Positions 1-13,754 of a stretch of DNA of 64,000 nt are shown here, piece by piece. The stretch is taken from positions 37,416,210 through 37,480,209 of the forward strand of contig OZ024794.1 of NCBI GenBank assembly GCA_964017045.1, read 5' to 3'. The translations under genes were made by a program, and so were the position numbers. The stretch comes from Omphiscola glabra (taxonomy: Eukaryota; Mollusca; Gastropoda; Lymnaeidae). Under the pieces are notes generated by a model. It saw nothing but the letters and a program-made list of their open reading frames with translations. It had not been told where the DNA came from and did not search any database. Numbering within the stretch: the stretch's first letter is position 1; each line of letters opens with the position of its first letter.

Positions 1-378
1 GTAAAAGTTGCAACGTGATTTACACAATCCTTTGTACAAATGACGAAAAAATATATAAAGGTAACAAGTCGTTGCCTTGGGGACCGTTTTAAAGAACCCC
101 TAACAACATAAAAAGTCAAGCAATTTGCCTCCTTTCAAAACATTTCAATTGAGCTAACCACAAGGGGGATCGACATTGCTGATACAGGTATATTGTATGC
201 AAATAATACATCTTGTAGAGTTTTTTTGAGAATAAATTAATAAAAGATTTGGTACGTTGACTCCATACGTTATCAATCTTAGTAACAATGTTACATAGCT
301 GCAATGTTTGTTTTATATTGACCTTCCACCCAATTTCTTACCGTTCGTCTGATTATGTTTTCGTGAGAGACTTGTTCC
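1..378. other. No recognisable feature
   Basis: AT-rich sequence. I see no exon, transposon end or tandem repeat that I can support before the hAT copy that begins near 379. Confidence 0.5.
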
Positions 379-1420
379 CATTGATGTAGCTAAAGGGGGG
401 GGGGGGCGCAGCACCGGGTGAAACTATCTCAGGGGGTGATACCAAATGAAAAAAAATAACATATTTACAGAGCAGCACTGTTTGGTCTAACGGAATTTAA
501 TGAAAGAATAGCCGAAGTAGTGGAAAATAAGCCCAAAATTACTAAATCATGGGGCATCAGAAGAGCACTTATGTGCCTTGAAAAATAGAAAACACTGTTA
601 GCAGGACTTAGGCTAAACAAAACAATTGATTCAGAAAATTGCTGTGATGGACAGTGAAAAGAAAACGCGAATGGATATCTTATAAAGGTTGCTCGATATC
701 ACATTGTTTCTTGAAAAACAAAATCTTTCATTTCATGGCAACTATGAGGATGACTGTTCATTGAATAGAGGACACTTTCTTGAAATGGTTGAGATTCTAT
801 CTAAATTTAACCCAGTGCTTAAAGAGCACCGAATGAGACTAAAGAGGAGTGCATCTTACTTTAACAACAAATCCCAAAAATGAATTGATAAATGTCCTTG
901 CACAGTATGTGAAGGCGATTCTTATCATTGATATAGAGACTGATATATTTTGGAATTATGTTCCACAGTACACCTAATATAATACACACTGATCAGATGT
1001 CTGAAGTGATGAGATATGTGAAAATACACTATGAGTTTCTTGGATTGATCACTTTAAAAGGAAAAAAAAACAACTGATGACCTCAGTTCTGACATTCTTA
1101 CAAATCTAAAACGTGATGGACTAGACATAATGATGTGAATTGCTCAAGGTTACCACAATGCTATCCCAATGTCTGGAATCCATGGAGGTTTTCAGGCCAT
1201 TCTTAACAGAAATATTAAGAAAGTGATTTTTAATGGATGTGTGGGCCATTCGCTTAACTTGTACGGTTAAGTCCCCTTTGCCGAAAATGCTTCATGTATT
1301 TTTCTTGATAGATTTTGTTTCTTCTTTGCTGCATCCACTCATCGCTGGGGTGTTCTTATTGAACACACACTGGAATGTGAAAATACTGTCTACAACACGT
1401 CAGACACCAAAGACACGGAA
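379..1420 (+). mobile_element. Truncated hAT transposon, ZMYM1-like family (copy 1)
   Basis: The left end reads ATTGATGTAGCTA, a decayed version of the CAGTGGCGTAGCTA terminus of the complete element at 13966-16995, and is followed by the same subterminal text (CACCGGGT, then CTCAGGGGGTGA). Coding remnants in the + direction match that element step by step: a stretch with GHFLEMVEIL at about 760-800 corresponds to the FLKWLRCYLN region of the other copy in a shifted frame, and FNGCVGHSLNL near 1212-1250 corresponds to the same segment near 15505. Many stops and frameshifts interrupt it. The transposase C-terminus and right end are absent; similarity stops near 1420. A run of about 12 G sits just inside the left end. 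Inactive fossil. Confidence 0.7.
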
Positions 1421-1426
1421 AACCTT

Positions 1427-1515
1427 ATGACACTGATAGATGCACTGTCCCCACTTTCACGACCATTATGTCTAATTATGACACTGATAGATGCACTGTC
1501 CCCACTTCCACGATT
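1427..1515. repeat. 51-bp direct duplication
   Basis: Two tandem copies spaced 51 bp, each starting ATGACACTGATAGATG; the second copy is incomplete. It lies exactly where similarity to the hAT copy ends. Confidence 0.7.
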
Positions 1516-2152
1516 AAATTGTCCGACAGAAATCCTGGTTGGAGGGGTTGGGTTAAGGTCGTTATTATATTCATTTCAAACTTTTGGGAAGTTAAGCTCG
1601 TGGTTGTCTGGACGAGAGGTTCTCGTGCCCTATTTGGGTGGCGAATGTGTATGCGGTGATTTTTACGAACCCTTTGTCCAAGCGGAAGGAAACGGGGGTC
1701 GACAATAAAACTACCGCCAACTTCTGATCGCATTATTTCGTCAGCAGATCAGATAAGTCGGATTAAAGAAATTTGCTACTGTCTTACTGTGAACCTTTTA
1801 AGAATTTTCTGTCTTAACATTTGACGTTAACAGGTCCATCTCAGAAAATAAAGTGGACGATTAAACATAGAATAATAAAATGCATTTTACCCCTGAAAAA
1901 GACACTTAATACTTAATCTAAATCAATGTTATTTCCGCAAGTTAAAGCATGTATAGAAATATATTGCAATTTACATTATATTCATTAAATGTAAAAATAG
2001 AAATACTATTTTATGCCATTGACATTTTATCTCCACAATCGTTATTAATGTGTGTGCCAACGATCAATTTACCTGTTATCAGGGCCGCATTGTGAATCGT
2101 TGATCAATAAATATTTGGATCTAAATATTGCCGTTGATTTCTGTTTTTGTGT
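1516..2152. other. No recognisable feature
   Basis: Short open frames exist on both strands at 1476-1733, but none resembles a known family and they overlap each other on opposite strands. Confidence 0.4.
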
Positions 2153-2305
2153 CCTTAAAATGTGCAAACAGAGAGGGTATCTAGCAACGTAGACAATACT
2201 TATCCTTACAATGTGCATACAGAGAGGGTATCTAGCAACGTAGACAGTACAATTCCTTAAAATGTGCAAACAGAGAGGGTTTCTAACACCATAGACCAAA
2301 AACAT
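2153..2305. repeat. 51-bp minisatellite, 3 copies
   Basis: Copies begin at 2153, 2204 and 2255 (CCTTAAAATGTGCAAAC and variants). The third copy diverges towards its end. The open frame on the minus strand here is only a by-product of the unit length being a multiple of three. Confidence 0.85.
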
Positions 2306-5300
2306 GTGCACTTTAGACATTGCATTGTTTAACTACTAAAACCGGTATGCAATTCGCACTTAGAAATTTTAGGTTAAAACTAAAATTTGATTTAATGAAA
2401 TAGAAAATTCTGTAAAGGTTTGAACGCTTTATGTTCCTCCAATATGCTTTAGGATTGCCACGATTGAGAATATATAGAATTTATGACTAAAGACAGCTGA
2501 TTCATCTTTGTTAAGACTAAAGAACCAAAGGTTCACAACTCGCTTATGAAGCTTTAACATCACCCACGACCACATCAGCTGAAATGAGGTCACTCACATA
2601 ATGCAGTGAAATTAGGACTCAACGTTAGCGTTACGTTTTGTTTAACAAAATACTTCGCACAAAGGAACACAATAAACCCAAACTAACGGAGGAAAGCGAT
2701 ACCGAAGCTGGTGAAGTAAAAATTAGCAATTTATTTATGGATCCGTTCTTAATACAAACTATAACGCAAACTATACAAAATATTAATCTAACAAGTTACA
2801 ATGACCAAGAAGAATATTAGTATATTCAAATAAAAAAATAGTTAATTAATATTTACCAGCCCTATCACATGCACATCTCCCTAATAGTGTAGCGTGATAG
2901 TAAAATTATGACTAAGCAACGCACAACTTCTTACATGTAAACCAAGTCAGAGAACGGCCCAGATCATAATTTACCAGGGGAAAGGCAAGTTTCTTCGTGA
3001 TCCATGCAGACATTTCATGCGCTCTAAAGAGAAATTAATGTAAGCAACTCAACTCACCGGATCACATTAAGGAGAAATAAAAATAAAATTGGGGGGAGGG
3101 GGCAACTATTGCAGTCACAGAACCGTGAACAGAAATTGGTTAGCCCAAAAATGGGAATAAGTGTCAACACAAGAAAGGGAAAAGTAACAACCCGAAGATG
3201 ATAAAATTCATGGTGCAAGAAGCAGAATCCCGAACATTGCCATGGATGGTTACAAGGTGGAAGCTGGCTCGGCTACGTCATGAGTATGACTGCATTCCTC
3301 AAGACCTAGCAGGGATTTCAACATATCCATATTAACCTTCACATTACAGTGCAGTTTCTGTTCCCAATTATTCACGGTTGTTTCGAATAGTCTTTCTCGA
3401 TGACTAAAATAACTTTGTTGGCACCCAGTGTACTGCAATTTGAGCATGTGCCACATGTGTAGGATGTGTCCCATAAGAGCATTCTATGCACAAATACTAA
3501 GAACTTCTTCCTTATGTACGTAATCACGGCAGCACATACCTATCATTGTTCTTAGCCGTCTGTCACCAAATAAATGAAAAGGTCGGGCGTTTTACTGTCA
3601 TAAATAGCAGTTTAGAACAATTCTGACGTACGGGCGGAGCTTGTGTGCGGATCATATTGAACCCAATCCTTAAAATACCCGGCTTACTTTCAATAATAGT
3701 TGTACCAGTACCTTCTTTTTCTGACTTTATTCTTATTCCATAAGGCATTTCGGGGGAGGTGCGAGGAAAGGGGATTTAAGAACAGAGGAGACATTAAGTT
3801 TTAAATTTTGATGTAAATGTTTTACATTTTAAAACATTTCTTCATTAACATTAAGGCCAAAGTTCATTTTCTAAGTTCGACAACTTTCTTTGCAATTCAG
3901 TAAATAAATGATAGAACATCATTTTCAACATTTCAAATATACTGTTGTGGGGGGGGGGGGGGCCGAGACTTAGTTAAACATTTTATAGGGGTGGGGTGCG
4001 AGACTATGTAAATTCCAATAATTTGTAGGGGGTTCGGGGTATAGAGAATGTTGGGAAACACATGTATGATAGATAACCCGTGACGCTATCTCTGACCATC
4101 AAGACAATAAGTTAACAACGTAGAGTAGCGGAGGAAAACTTTCCATTCTAGTGTTTATACTATCACATTGGGGAACGAGACCAAGTCTTAATACATCAAC
4201 TTTCCTTATGTAAACATTAGGTTTAAGAAAATAATCTAAGCCTAAAATAATTTCGTTGCTAGCCTAGAGCCTAGTGTATTCGATATTATAGGCCACATTA
4301 TGCCATTGTGTAAAAAATATATATTATTTTACAGATTACAAAGTCACGTGTCAATGTTGTAAATATGTATCTAATGTGGGCCAAGGTTTAAATAGGGTTG
4401 TAAAGATATATTTTAGAATATAATATTAAGGACCATATTTAATCACACAAGTTGTATTTATACAATATAAATATGACACTACAATTTGAGAATATGTTTA
4501 TAAACATTTTATATGGAAACTATTACTAGAGCATTTACGCGAAGGAACATTTCTTAACCAGATTTTGTTGATAAGATGCTATTGTAAATATTGAGAGAAC
4601 TACTATTGTCAGGCCTGACTGATGGCGTTATCTTATGTACATAAAGCTGAACAGGGTTTGATTTGGGAGTGGTTTGATAATATCAAACGTAGTTTGTGGT
4701 AACCTACTAAACTAGTCCTGTGTTACTAGTGACTAGTTTGTGCACCTTCAGATGTGTTCTCTTTTTAGACACAAGTTTGGAGCATATGTATATTATATCT
4801 CCTTCCGTGGATGAGATGGATTTTTAATAATCAAATGACTATGTTGTTAATGATAATGACAGCGTGAGCTTAATACATTTAATACAGTGGTAAACTTGAT
4901 AAATACAAGTGGTGAACATGATAAATACAAGTGCCACAATGGTTAGAAATAGGATTACGTGACAATTTTCCATCACCTTTGATTAATTTGATTTTTATAA
5001 TTTAAGGTAAGATTATTTAGTTAAATATAATTTAAGAAAATTAAACAACGCAATCTTATGGCATGTGCGCTGCAGGTGGTCAGCTTAATCTCGTTTTTCT
5101 ATTGCAATAGTTGTCAACACTTGTTTCAAAAACGTAAAAATATTTTCAATTTAATTTTTTTTGAACATTTACATACAAAGGATATCGTTATTCTAATAAG
5201 ATGGCTCTACCATATATTGGATCTGATCTGATCTAATCAATCTAATCTAATCTAATCCAATCCAATATAATATAATCTTAAATATTATTATCCAATCTAA

Positions 5301-6560
5301 CGTAATATACTAAAATAATAATCCCTAGCTTGAACACTGTTACCGACTAAAACAGTCGATATGTGTTATTAATACTTGAATATGAATGGTTAGTCGCAAA
5401 AATTTCTAGGAATTAGTTTTATAGCGACACAAGGTAAAGTTGAGAACCACTGCTCTGTAGAAACACAATCGAAGTTGCATATATTTATATAAAACAGGTC
5501 CATCCAAACACTTTGTTTATATTATGATACTTATTTAAAACACATGGGGATAATTGCATCATGTATGAGATATATTTTACATGAAAGTAAACAACCCCCA
5601 AAACAGTTTTTCATATAAATCCTTCACACAATGTGATACTGAGCATTAGGGGAATTAGCCGTCTGAAGATTTTACCTGCTAACCAGCCAACCATACACGA
5701 ACAAACGCAAAGTTAATATAAATTATTTAAAAAAGAAAAATGTAAAATAAGATGAATTTATTTGGTCGATTTGGAAATGCTTACTTTTCTTAAATGTCAT
5801 GAGTGTTTGTCTGGGAATATTTATAATCATATGTAGAGTAAATCCAACTCATTGGGACAGAATCTAACTGTGGGTTTCTTTTTCAATATTTACCAATGAC
5901 ATTTTAAAAAAATGTTCACAAGTTTGTTAAAGACTATAAAAATAAGATAGAGAGAATGAGCGAAGATGATAGATGACAAAAATAAACAAAGAACATTTCG
6001 ACTAAAAAGACTTTAACAGCAGACAAAGGTGGACAAAATTAGCTGCTAAAAGTCCAATATATTATGTGACAGTTGTCAAAGTCAATAGGAAATCATAGTA
6101 AACAAAAAATAGTATTGAATTGCATGCAGAAGTGTCCAAAGAAACAAATTATTTGAGGTAGAGATTAGAGGAAACGTAATATGGAAAATTAAAAAAATAT
6201 TTTATTTATATTATTTTAAAATTGTGCCATTATGAAGAGGATCCATGCACCCCTTTTCTCATCGGCCCATCTCATAGTGTTTAGACGAGATAAGAAGTTA
6301 CGTGACCATCTTGTTCACAGTGACCACTAAATCACTCCTTCCTTAAGTCATGTGGTCGTAGCAGCTGCTAAACATGCCCCTTAAACCATTAAAAAACACC
6401 GAATTGATTCACCTAAGGTTTCTTTCCAAATAAGGATTGGGTTCTTTTGTATCAGCCGGAAAGTTGTTTACACAGTTGTTCGAGTGCTATGCGGAAGAAA
6501 CAGGGTGGCGACTTGTCGAACACCTACGAAACAAGTTAGAGTAGTTTGAAGCTTCAAATA
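2306..6560. other. Long non-coding stretch, AT-rich
   Basis: No exon or transposon coding similarity seen. It contains a G run at about 3948-3962, a degenerate TAATC/CAATC simple repeat at about 5220-5282, and at 5650-5725 a segment (TTAGCCGTCTGAAGATTTTA and following) that recurs at about 36037-36110, so at least that part is interspersed repeat. A 60-codon frame at 2638-2820 is hydrophilic and unrecognised; I do not call it a gene. Confidence 0.45.
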
Positions 6561-6579
6561 ACATTTTCAATTTAACTGA

Positions 6580-7400
6580 ATATTGAAAATGTATATATAA
6601 TTTTTATACCCTCAGATAAAATCACACATTATTAATCTTTTGTATTATATTTATGTCGCTCATATAAGATTTATAAAAATGACTAGTTTTGAAAACACAT
6701 CAAAAAATGTATAGACCTTTCTATAAAACCTCTTTTTAAAACTTTGGTAAAACTTAGACATATTTATAAAGTAATTGTTTTAAGCAAGTTTGTTTTTGTT
6801 CATTTGCATCCAACGTGTAAAATGATGTTAGCTTTTTGTGATGGAAACCTTTTTTTAGAAGATTTAAAATAAATTACTAATTAACCCTCAAAACACCTTA
6901 AATAAAAAAATGTAGGCCACATTACTATTTAGTTATATAAAAATATATGTACACAACCCCTTTTTGCATTCAAGTTGAGATTGAAAAATTGTCCATGAAA
7001 ATATTCAATGTCATTTGCAGCCGTAGCGGTTGCAGGGCTCACATGATGGTTCTAAGTTTTAATGACACTTACATTTTTAACTTATCATCCACCCTGTTGC
7101 TTGCTAATGGATTGTAGTATTTTGCAAAACTAAATTCAGGTATGTAAATTTTTGCATATTTGATTTATCAAACATGTTCGGGTACCATAAATTATATATT
7201 ATTTAAGGGGCGAGAATGAGCTAGGAGATAAACCCTACCCTAAAGGATGACACAACTGGAATTATTTTAATTTATGTTGGGCTTGGGTGGAGTTAGTAAT
7301 GTCCTTGGATCTTTATTATGGCTAATTTTGTCGCTTCCCACCCGAAGGTCTGAAAGCCCCCTCAATATTGTCTGACAGAAACACCGAATTCAAGTATGCG
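6580..7400 (+). repeat. Unnamed dispersed repeat, copy A
   Basis: Colinear with copies at 8690-10190, 55085-57440 and 60530-60930 and with an inverted copy at 33870-34930. Anchor phrases shared in order: ATGACTAGTTTTGAAAACAC (6678), the block with GTGATGGAAACC (6838), CACATGATGGTTCTAAG (7040), TTTTGCAAAACTAAATTCAG (7120) and the CCCACCCGAAGGTCTGAAAG phrase (7337). No protein similarity was recognised. Probably a non-autonomous transposon or the untranslated part of one. Confidence 0.7.
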
Positions 7401-8689
7401 CCAAAATGTATTCGTTCACTCACTCTGATGAATGTTTCAGTACGGGTGGATTTTAAGCTTTTGCCAAATAATTACCCTGGGGTTAGGAATGGGTTCAATT
7501 TATGTATGTCACTGGGCGCCGTAATGCATCCCCACCCCCGACGATTAAAAATTCCTTCCTCGATAACAAAACAATCGAATACAAACACTAAATTCAGGTA
7601 TACTCCAAAATGCACCACATGGTTTTTAAATAAGAAAAAAATTCCGAGGAACCCTCTTCCGCTCAAGAGCCATCGGCGCCCCGGATGTTTGCCCTGCTGC
7701 CCGATAAAACTGATTCCCATAGATACACTGCCTAATGGCGTAGCTAGTATTGGTGGGCCAAGATTTTTGTCTCACTTCTTTCAAGAAACAAACTCTGCAG
7801 TTATCCGAAATTGCCGCCCATCCAAATAAAGACAAAATTGACACCAGTGAGGATCACGTCATACACCACATGTTTACTCCACTTGCAGAGGCGTAGTTAG
7901 TTTGGCGCCAGGGATATGATTCATCTTTATTCCCCCCCCCCCTCCAATTTTTCAATTCTGGAACTCATTATTTTCATTAATTAAATACCATTAAAGCCAA
8001 TTTCGGCACCCCATTAGTCTGGTGCTAGCGGAATCTGTCCCCTCTGCCCTTTCTCTTAGCTGTGCACATGGTCAATGGCACTGCCCACCCAAAGATCTAA
8101 GCGCCCCTTCACTGTCTGAAAGAGACACTGGTCCCTGCTCGTTTCGCCAGCTAATCTCCTGAGTTTTTTTTAGGTTTGGTCCTGATAAGTAAGGTTTGTA
8201 ATAAAGGGTTAATTACATTTAATTCCCATCTTTATTCCTAGAGTATATTAGTGGCAGGGCTACGGTAACGGAACTTTGTACCTGTATCTCTAACTATTTG
8301 AACCTGTTTTCGTCCTAAGTAAAAATACTTCTGGCGTTTTCAGATAAGCTGACTATTGATGTTTGTTTTCAGTTTTCTGCTTCTTTTGACAAATAAAGTT
8401 CTCAGTAACTGTTCAGGCTATCAACATAGCTCTGCAGCGTCGTTGTCATTCAGAATACATGGGTAATCTTCATATAGCAACTCCATGAGCGCCTCTTGAT
8501 TCGGATGTTTTTAAACATATACTAAAGGGGCGAAGAGTAAATCCGTGCAACCTTTTCATTACCTGAAGCAGAACTAAGCATTGCTAATAAGTGGGTCACC
8601 TATAGTTCATGTCCACATCTCCAGGATTTTCCCCAATATCTTACAAGTGTGGCCAGTGTTTCTTACAGGCATCTCCCAGTCAAGTACCC
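7401..8689. other. Repeat-derived flank without genes
   Basis: Contains decayed hAT-type end sequence (GCGTAGCTAG at 7739; AGGCGTAGTTAG at 7889), a C run at about 7937-7949, and phrases such as TGGCGCC that recur near 33930 and 41480-41570. Open frames at 7368-7844 overlap on both strands and match nothing I recognise. Confidence 0.45.
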
Positions 8690-10190
8690 TTCGGAGCAAT
8701 TCAAGTGCCCTCTCCTAATCCCCCCCCCCCTCGGGCCGAGAAAAATAAATGTGATAAAAAATGACTAAATTGTCAGTTTTAAAAAGAATAGTAACTGGTG
8801 CCTTGACCCGATTACCTTTTGAGAAACGTAAGAAATATCGCTAAGCTCGACATATTTGATGGTCCATATATTTAAGGCTAATTATATTAGAGGCTTACGC
8901 TATTTGATGATAAATATCGTACTGTTTTGAAATTCCAAATAAACATTTAAGTAAACTGAATAATGGGAAATTTACACTTCATTTTATACAGATTTACTTT
9001 TGCTTAACAAATACACGTATTGCATGGACATCTCAAGTCTTCTTAAAATTAGTATGCCTTTCATATACTATTAAATTGTATATTAAATTTAGTAAAAATG
9101 ACCAGTTTTGAAAATCTATAAAACTTATACTACTTATAGACCTTTCTGCCACACAGTTTTTCTTAAATTTTTGACCCTCATAAAACTTAAAATATTTAGA
9201 AAAGTAATTTTTTTTTTAAATTGTTTTGTTTGTTTGTTTCATTTGTGTTTAACATGTAAAATTATGTTAGAGTCTAGAAGTCCATTTTTGTGATGGAAAT
9301 ATTTTGACACATTTTTTAAAAAAAATTCATTTTTTAATTAAGTAATTCATCCTAATAATACTTAAAATAAACAAATTAAAGCATCAATACCAATTAGTAG
9401 AAAAACTATTTGTTTAACTCAGCAGGTCAAGAAACCCCGTCGCTTGACTTTTCGAGGCATTGTGCAACTTTTCGGGTTTGTCCTTGCATTCAAAACTGAT
9501 CATCATAAAAGTGTCAACATCTTTAGTGTAACCCCATAAAATACTCAAGACCTCCTGAAGCCGATGGCTCTGATGTTAAACGACACCTTCATTTTTAGCT
9601 AATATTTCTTCCGCTTCTTTCCAATTAAGTGTAGAATGTTGCAAAACTAAATTCAGGTCTGTGCAAAAATGCATTTTTGCATTTTGAATTTATTTAAAAA
9701 AAATTCTTAGGATTATAAAGATTTAAGGAGCGAAAATAGGCTCGGGCAAAAGCATACCTCCCCCCCTCCCCAAGGTTGACACACCTGGAATGAATCTAGT
9801 TCAATTTGGACTGGGACGGAGTAAGAGATACTCTTGATCGATAATATGGCTCATTTTGCGTTTCCCATCTTAAAGTCTGTAATGCCCCTAAAATTGTCTT
9901 AATAGGCAATGTCTGACAATGCTGCATCGCCATATAAAGAAAAGTGACACCTGTGTAGATCACCCTTTCCTACGCCACTGCACAGGCATAGCTAGAGCGT
10001 TTTCCGCCAAGGACATGATTCATTTAACCCGCCCCCCCCCCCAATCAAATCTGAAACCCATTATTAATAGTAAAATAAATCATATATTTAATCTATTATC
10101 AGCAAAAGCAGTCCGATTACATCAATTTTATCGGATCAAATACGTTTTTTTAGGCGTGCTAAGACCCACTTTTAAATAAAGTTATTTTAA
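8690..10190 (+). repeat. Unnamed dispersed repeat, copy B
   Basis: The longest fairly intact copy of the family (see copy A). Near 8800-8840 it carries, uninterrupted, the site that in copy C is split by a 937-bp hAT insertion, so it serves as a paralogous empty site. C runs occur at about 8719-8731 and 10030-10042. Confidence 0.7.
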
Positions 10191-10979
10191 GGCAGAAGCG
10201 CCAAGAAATGTAATCGATGTTCACTGCTGTATTATAATATAAAAATAGTTGCTATGTACACGCTTAATCACACTAAACAGTAGAATGTGTTTACTTTTAG
10301 GGTAACTTAAATTTTTTTTTTTATTTGTGTTGAGACGTTTACAGCCGCCGAGACAGCATTATAGGAAGAACGAGGGCAAATTTCATTTTAGCCCCCAAGG
10401 CACATGCTAACCCTGAACGGTTCCACACCAGCTGATAACTTTAAACTCGCGCAGCTAACGCAACCCTCTCGTACACGCTCCCAGCAGTTTACGCTGAGTA
10501 GGTGAAAGAGAAATCATAAATAGTGAGTTAAGCTTTCCCAAATAAAAATAGACAAGGTTTGGGTTTTTGGATTTGTAGATAGTCGCATTGCAATATAGTA
10601 ACACGATTTTGAGATAAACTGTTACGGTATTTGCATTTCAAGTGTTTTATACACATATATATTATAGAACTCGTTAAGACTATTTCGTGGAAAAATTAAA
10701 TTAATTTTAAAGGTGCAGGATTCAGAAGTATAACAGCAGATGTCAAGATCGGCGTAACACTAGAATCCTGGAATGTATATGCTGGTAAAGTAATTTTTTA
10801 ATCCTAATTAATTAAAGTATAATTAAGATTCATTTAAAAACCAATATAATAATATATGTGAAAAATCGTATAAACAGGGAAACTTAAAAGCTTTTTAAAT
10901 TAATAATCTGAACATATATAAATAAATAAAAATAAGTTAATATACTGTAAGTCAGCGATAGATGTTCAAATTTTTAAAC
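10191..10979. other. No recognisable feature
   Basis: AT-rich, no coding or repeat signal I can support. Confidence 0.4.
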
Positions 10980-11142
10980 TAATATCAGTGCATATTTTTA
11001 AAGTAATATCAATTCAAATTTTTAAAATAATATTAGTTCATATTTTTAAAGTAATATCAGTTCATATTTTTAAATTAACATCAGTTCATATTTTAAAGTA
11101 ATATCAATTCATATTTTAAAAATAATATCAGTTCATATTTTT
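10980..11142. repeat. 24-bp AT-rich minisatellite, about 7 copies
   Basis: Unit close to TAATATCAGTTCATATTTTT plus four bases, with point differences and one 23-bp unit. Confidence 0.8.
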
Positions 11143-13245
11143 GGACGTGAAAAATTATAAATTATGAGAGGTTATAATTATAAAACGTTTAAAAAAAATT
11201 CCACTCTTATAATTATTGAAAGTTTGCCCTGAACTTTTATTAGAGCAGAACGGTCCAGACTTATTGTATCAGCATTTCAGTTAGTATTCTCATTTATTCT
11301 TATGTAAACCCCAGCTATCACAACTAATACGACTAAAAATAACAGCTGTGACCATATTGTTATATAATCGCTTTTTCGTTATAGTCCTAGATGCAAAGTC
11401 AGTTGCGCAGCTAAGGTTTGTGCCGCCCGAGGCGAGCTAATCTTATTGCCACCACCTCCATGAAAATAACTCTGTATTTTGCCGAAAATGTCACCCTTCA
11501 ATATGAGGAAACAGTGTTGCCCGGGGTGGACCGCCCTATCCGTATTCCCTCTTACGACCCTAAAAACATTTTGACTCAGTATCTAAGGTCAACGCTATCC
11601 CTTTTAAGTTTGTTCAAAAAATTTTTATGGAGATCATTCACACCTTTTGAAAAGTACTATTTAGTATGGTTGAGCTGGGTACGAACAAGGAACCCGGAAA
11701 TGCCGAGTATTATCGAACGCGGCACACACACACACACACACACAAAACCAGCAACAGAATCTTACAAGAAAGGTTACCCTAAAAGTTAATACTTTGCAAT
11801 TTCAAGCCCAAAAATATACTACTTATACACTACTTATTTACTTTACACGACTTGAATTCTGAAGTCTCTAATATATAATCCTCTTAAATTTTACCTGAAC
11901 TAAATAAATAATTAGAGCAAACTGACTAGCGATTGGTGTGAAACAAAATGTAAGATAAATGAAACTACAAAACCTGACAAATAAAACTGTTCTTGCTGCG
12001 AATTGTGTGTAATTATTTTACTTTGCAAGATGTATATCGCTGGTTATGATTATAACACGTTTACCGCTGTCTGGTTGATAATACCGAGTGTGTGGATATT
12101 TTTATAAAATTAAAAAATTGTAATGTAATTTAAAACTCATAAATTAGCAATTAACTTAACTGGAGGAAGGCTAGGATGGTACCTCTATGATGATGACATC
12201 AATTCTTATTGAAACAACTAGAATATGAACCAGTGGAAGGCATTTTGAGCTATTTTCAACCCGCTGTTGCGAAGGTTAAATAACTAAAAATCCACGTTTT
12301 GCGTACGTAACTGAATCGGGTTTTAATGTACGTAACCTCAATTTTTTTTTTCAAATACGACAATTTTCAACGCCTTGTTATGTAGGCGACTTGTTTGCTT
12401 CATTCTTCCACGTGCTGTGAACTTTGTTTGTAAACCCAAATTATGTCGTACTGCGCTATTATAAGGGTGTGTGTAGTTAAAAATAGTCTCCATTTGACCT
12501 AGGCTATAGATTACAAATCTATAGTCTGTTCGTTTTCGAACATGGTAAAAACTTGGAGAAAAAGCCAAAAGCGAGTACAATGCGTAAGGCGGTTCCAGAG
12601 ACATCCAATATAAAAGGCCGATAGATTGAATGAGAGGGAGACAGATCATTTATCACGAGTTACTATCAAGTGTGTTATTATGGCTACGAGCCAGAGCTTT
12701 GTTTACTGTGTGAACTGTGAGTGAGTAGATTTTCTTTTTATCATTGTACCACTTTTGCACATTGAATTTTTATTAACATCGTACCGGTACCAGCCAAACA
12801 ACATACTGTAAGTCAATAGCTTTATTTCTATCTCTTTTGATTTGTAATTCATTATAATTAACATATTAAAACTTATTAATTGTAATTAGCCCTGGTTTAA
12901 GTATCGTATTGTTTGTTATTGTATTTATCATTTGGTATCGTCTTTTCTTGTTTTAGAACGAGCCATACACTTAAATAGGAGATTAATTTCTACATTAACA
13001 GTTCAATCGATAATTTATTAGAAATTAATATAGAAAATTAAAAATGTTGATCTTTTAGTATTTGGTTGCAATAAAGCAGATTTTTAAAATGGTCGTGTTC
13101 GATTTTCGACGGACCAACTACCATCTGAAACAGACTATAAAAATCAATACTGTTACATCGACTAAGGTGGTGGCCGGTGAACTCGATTCCATATAAATTA
13201 TAAACTTGTAAGCTTCTGGTGGTATCCGGCTACGTGGGTCAACGC
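11143..13245. other. No gene; small repeats
   Basis: A (CA)n tract lies at about 11722-11744. The stretch at 11408-11530 (GCCGCCCGAGGCGAG and following) has the look of a transposon end but no partner was found. Open frames at 11418-11789 and 12338-12649 are unrecognised. Confidence 0.4.
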
Positions 13246-13431
13246 CAGGGCCGGCCTTAGGCTACTGCAATCTATGCGGCCGCAGTCGGCCCCGCACTTT
13301 CATAGGCCCCGACCCGAATTTATTTTTTAATACAAAGTCTTAATTTTCAACTATTATCATTATTCCTACCCAGACTGGGCCCCGCGCAATCCGTTTCGCA
13401 TAGGGCCCCGCAATTGTTAGGGTCGGCCCTG
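13246..13431. mobile_element. 186-bp MITE with CAGGGCCG termini
   Basis: Starts CAGGGCCGGCCTTAGG and ends CTAACCCTGCCCTG-like on the reverse reading: the right end, reverse-complemented, reads CAGGGCCGACCCTAAC, an imperfect inverted repeat of the left end. Internal GGCCCCGC blocks are also mirrored. CAGGG ends are typical of hAT non-autonomous elements. The flanks do not show a matching 8-bp duplication (GTCAACGC versus ATCTAAGG), so the family call is tentative. Confidence 0.6.
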
Positions 13432-13577
13432 ATCTAAGGTTACCTGAGCAGAAGTTTTTCCTCTTTTTAACAGCCCAAGTGCACATTTGAGGCTCGGGGC
13501 AAAAAAATGTTGGGAAACACTGGCGTAATATAAATTTTTGAAGTGTTGCGCCTGGTAGGGATGGTTTTGGGAAAGGG

Positions 13578-13754
13578 TTGATGCTGTCAGCCGTTGATGC
13601 TTTCAGTCGTTGATGCTGTCAGCCGTTGATGCTGTCAGCCGTTGATGCTGTCAGCCGTTGATGCTGTCAGCCGTTGATGCTGTCAGCCGTTGAGGCTGTC
13701 AGTCGTTGATGCTGTCAGCCGTTGATGCTGTCAGCAGTTGATGCTGTCAGCCGT
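13578..13754. repeat. 16-bp minisatellite, 11 copies
   Basis: Unit TTGATGCTGTCAGCCG with a few substitutions (GTCG, GCAG, GAGGCTG variants). Confidence 0.9.

Noticed and set aside
2638..2820. 60-codon hydrophilic open frame
   Set aside because: No homology, splice context or repeat support; chance frame length for this composition.
7368..7844. 153-codon + frame and overlapping minus frames
   Set aside because: No recognised domain, overlapping frames on both strands, and location in repeat-derived sequence.
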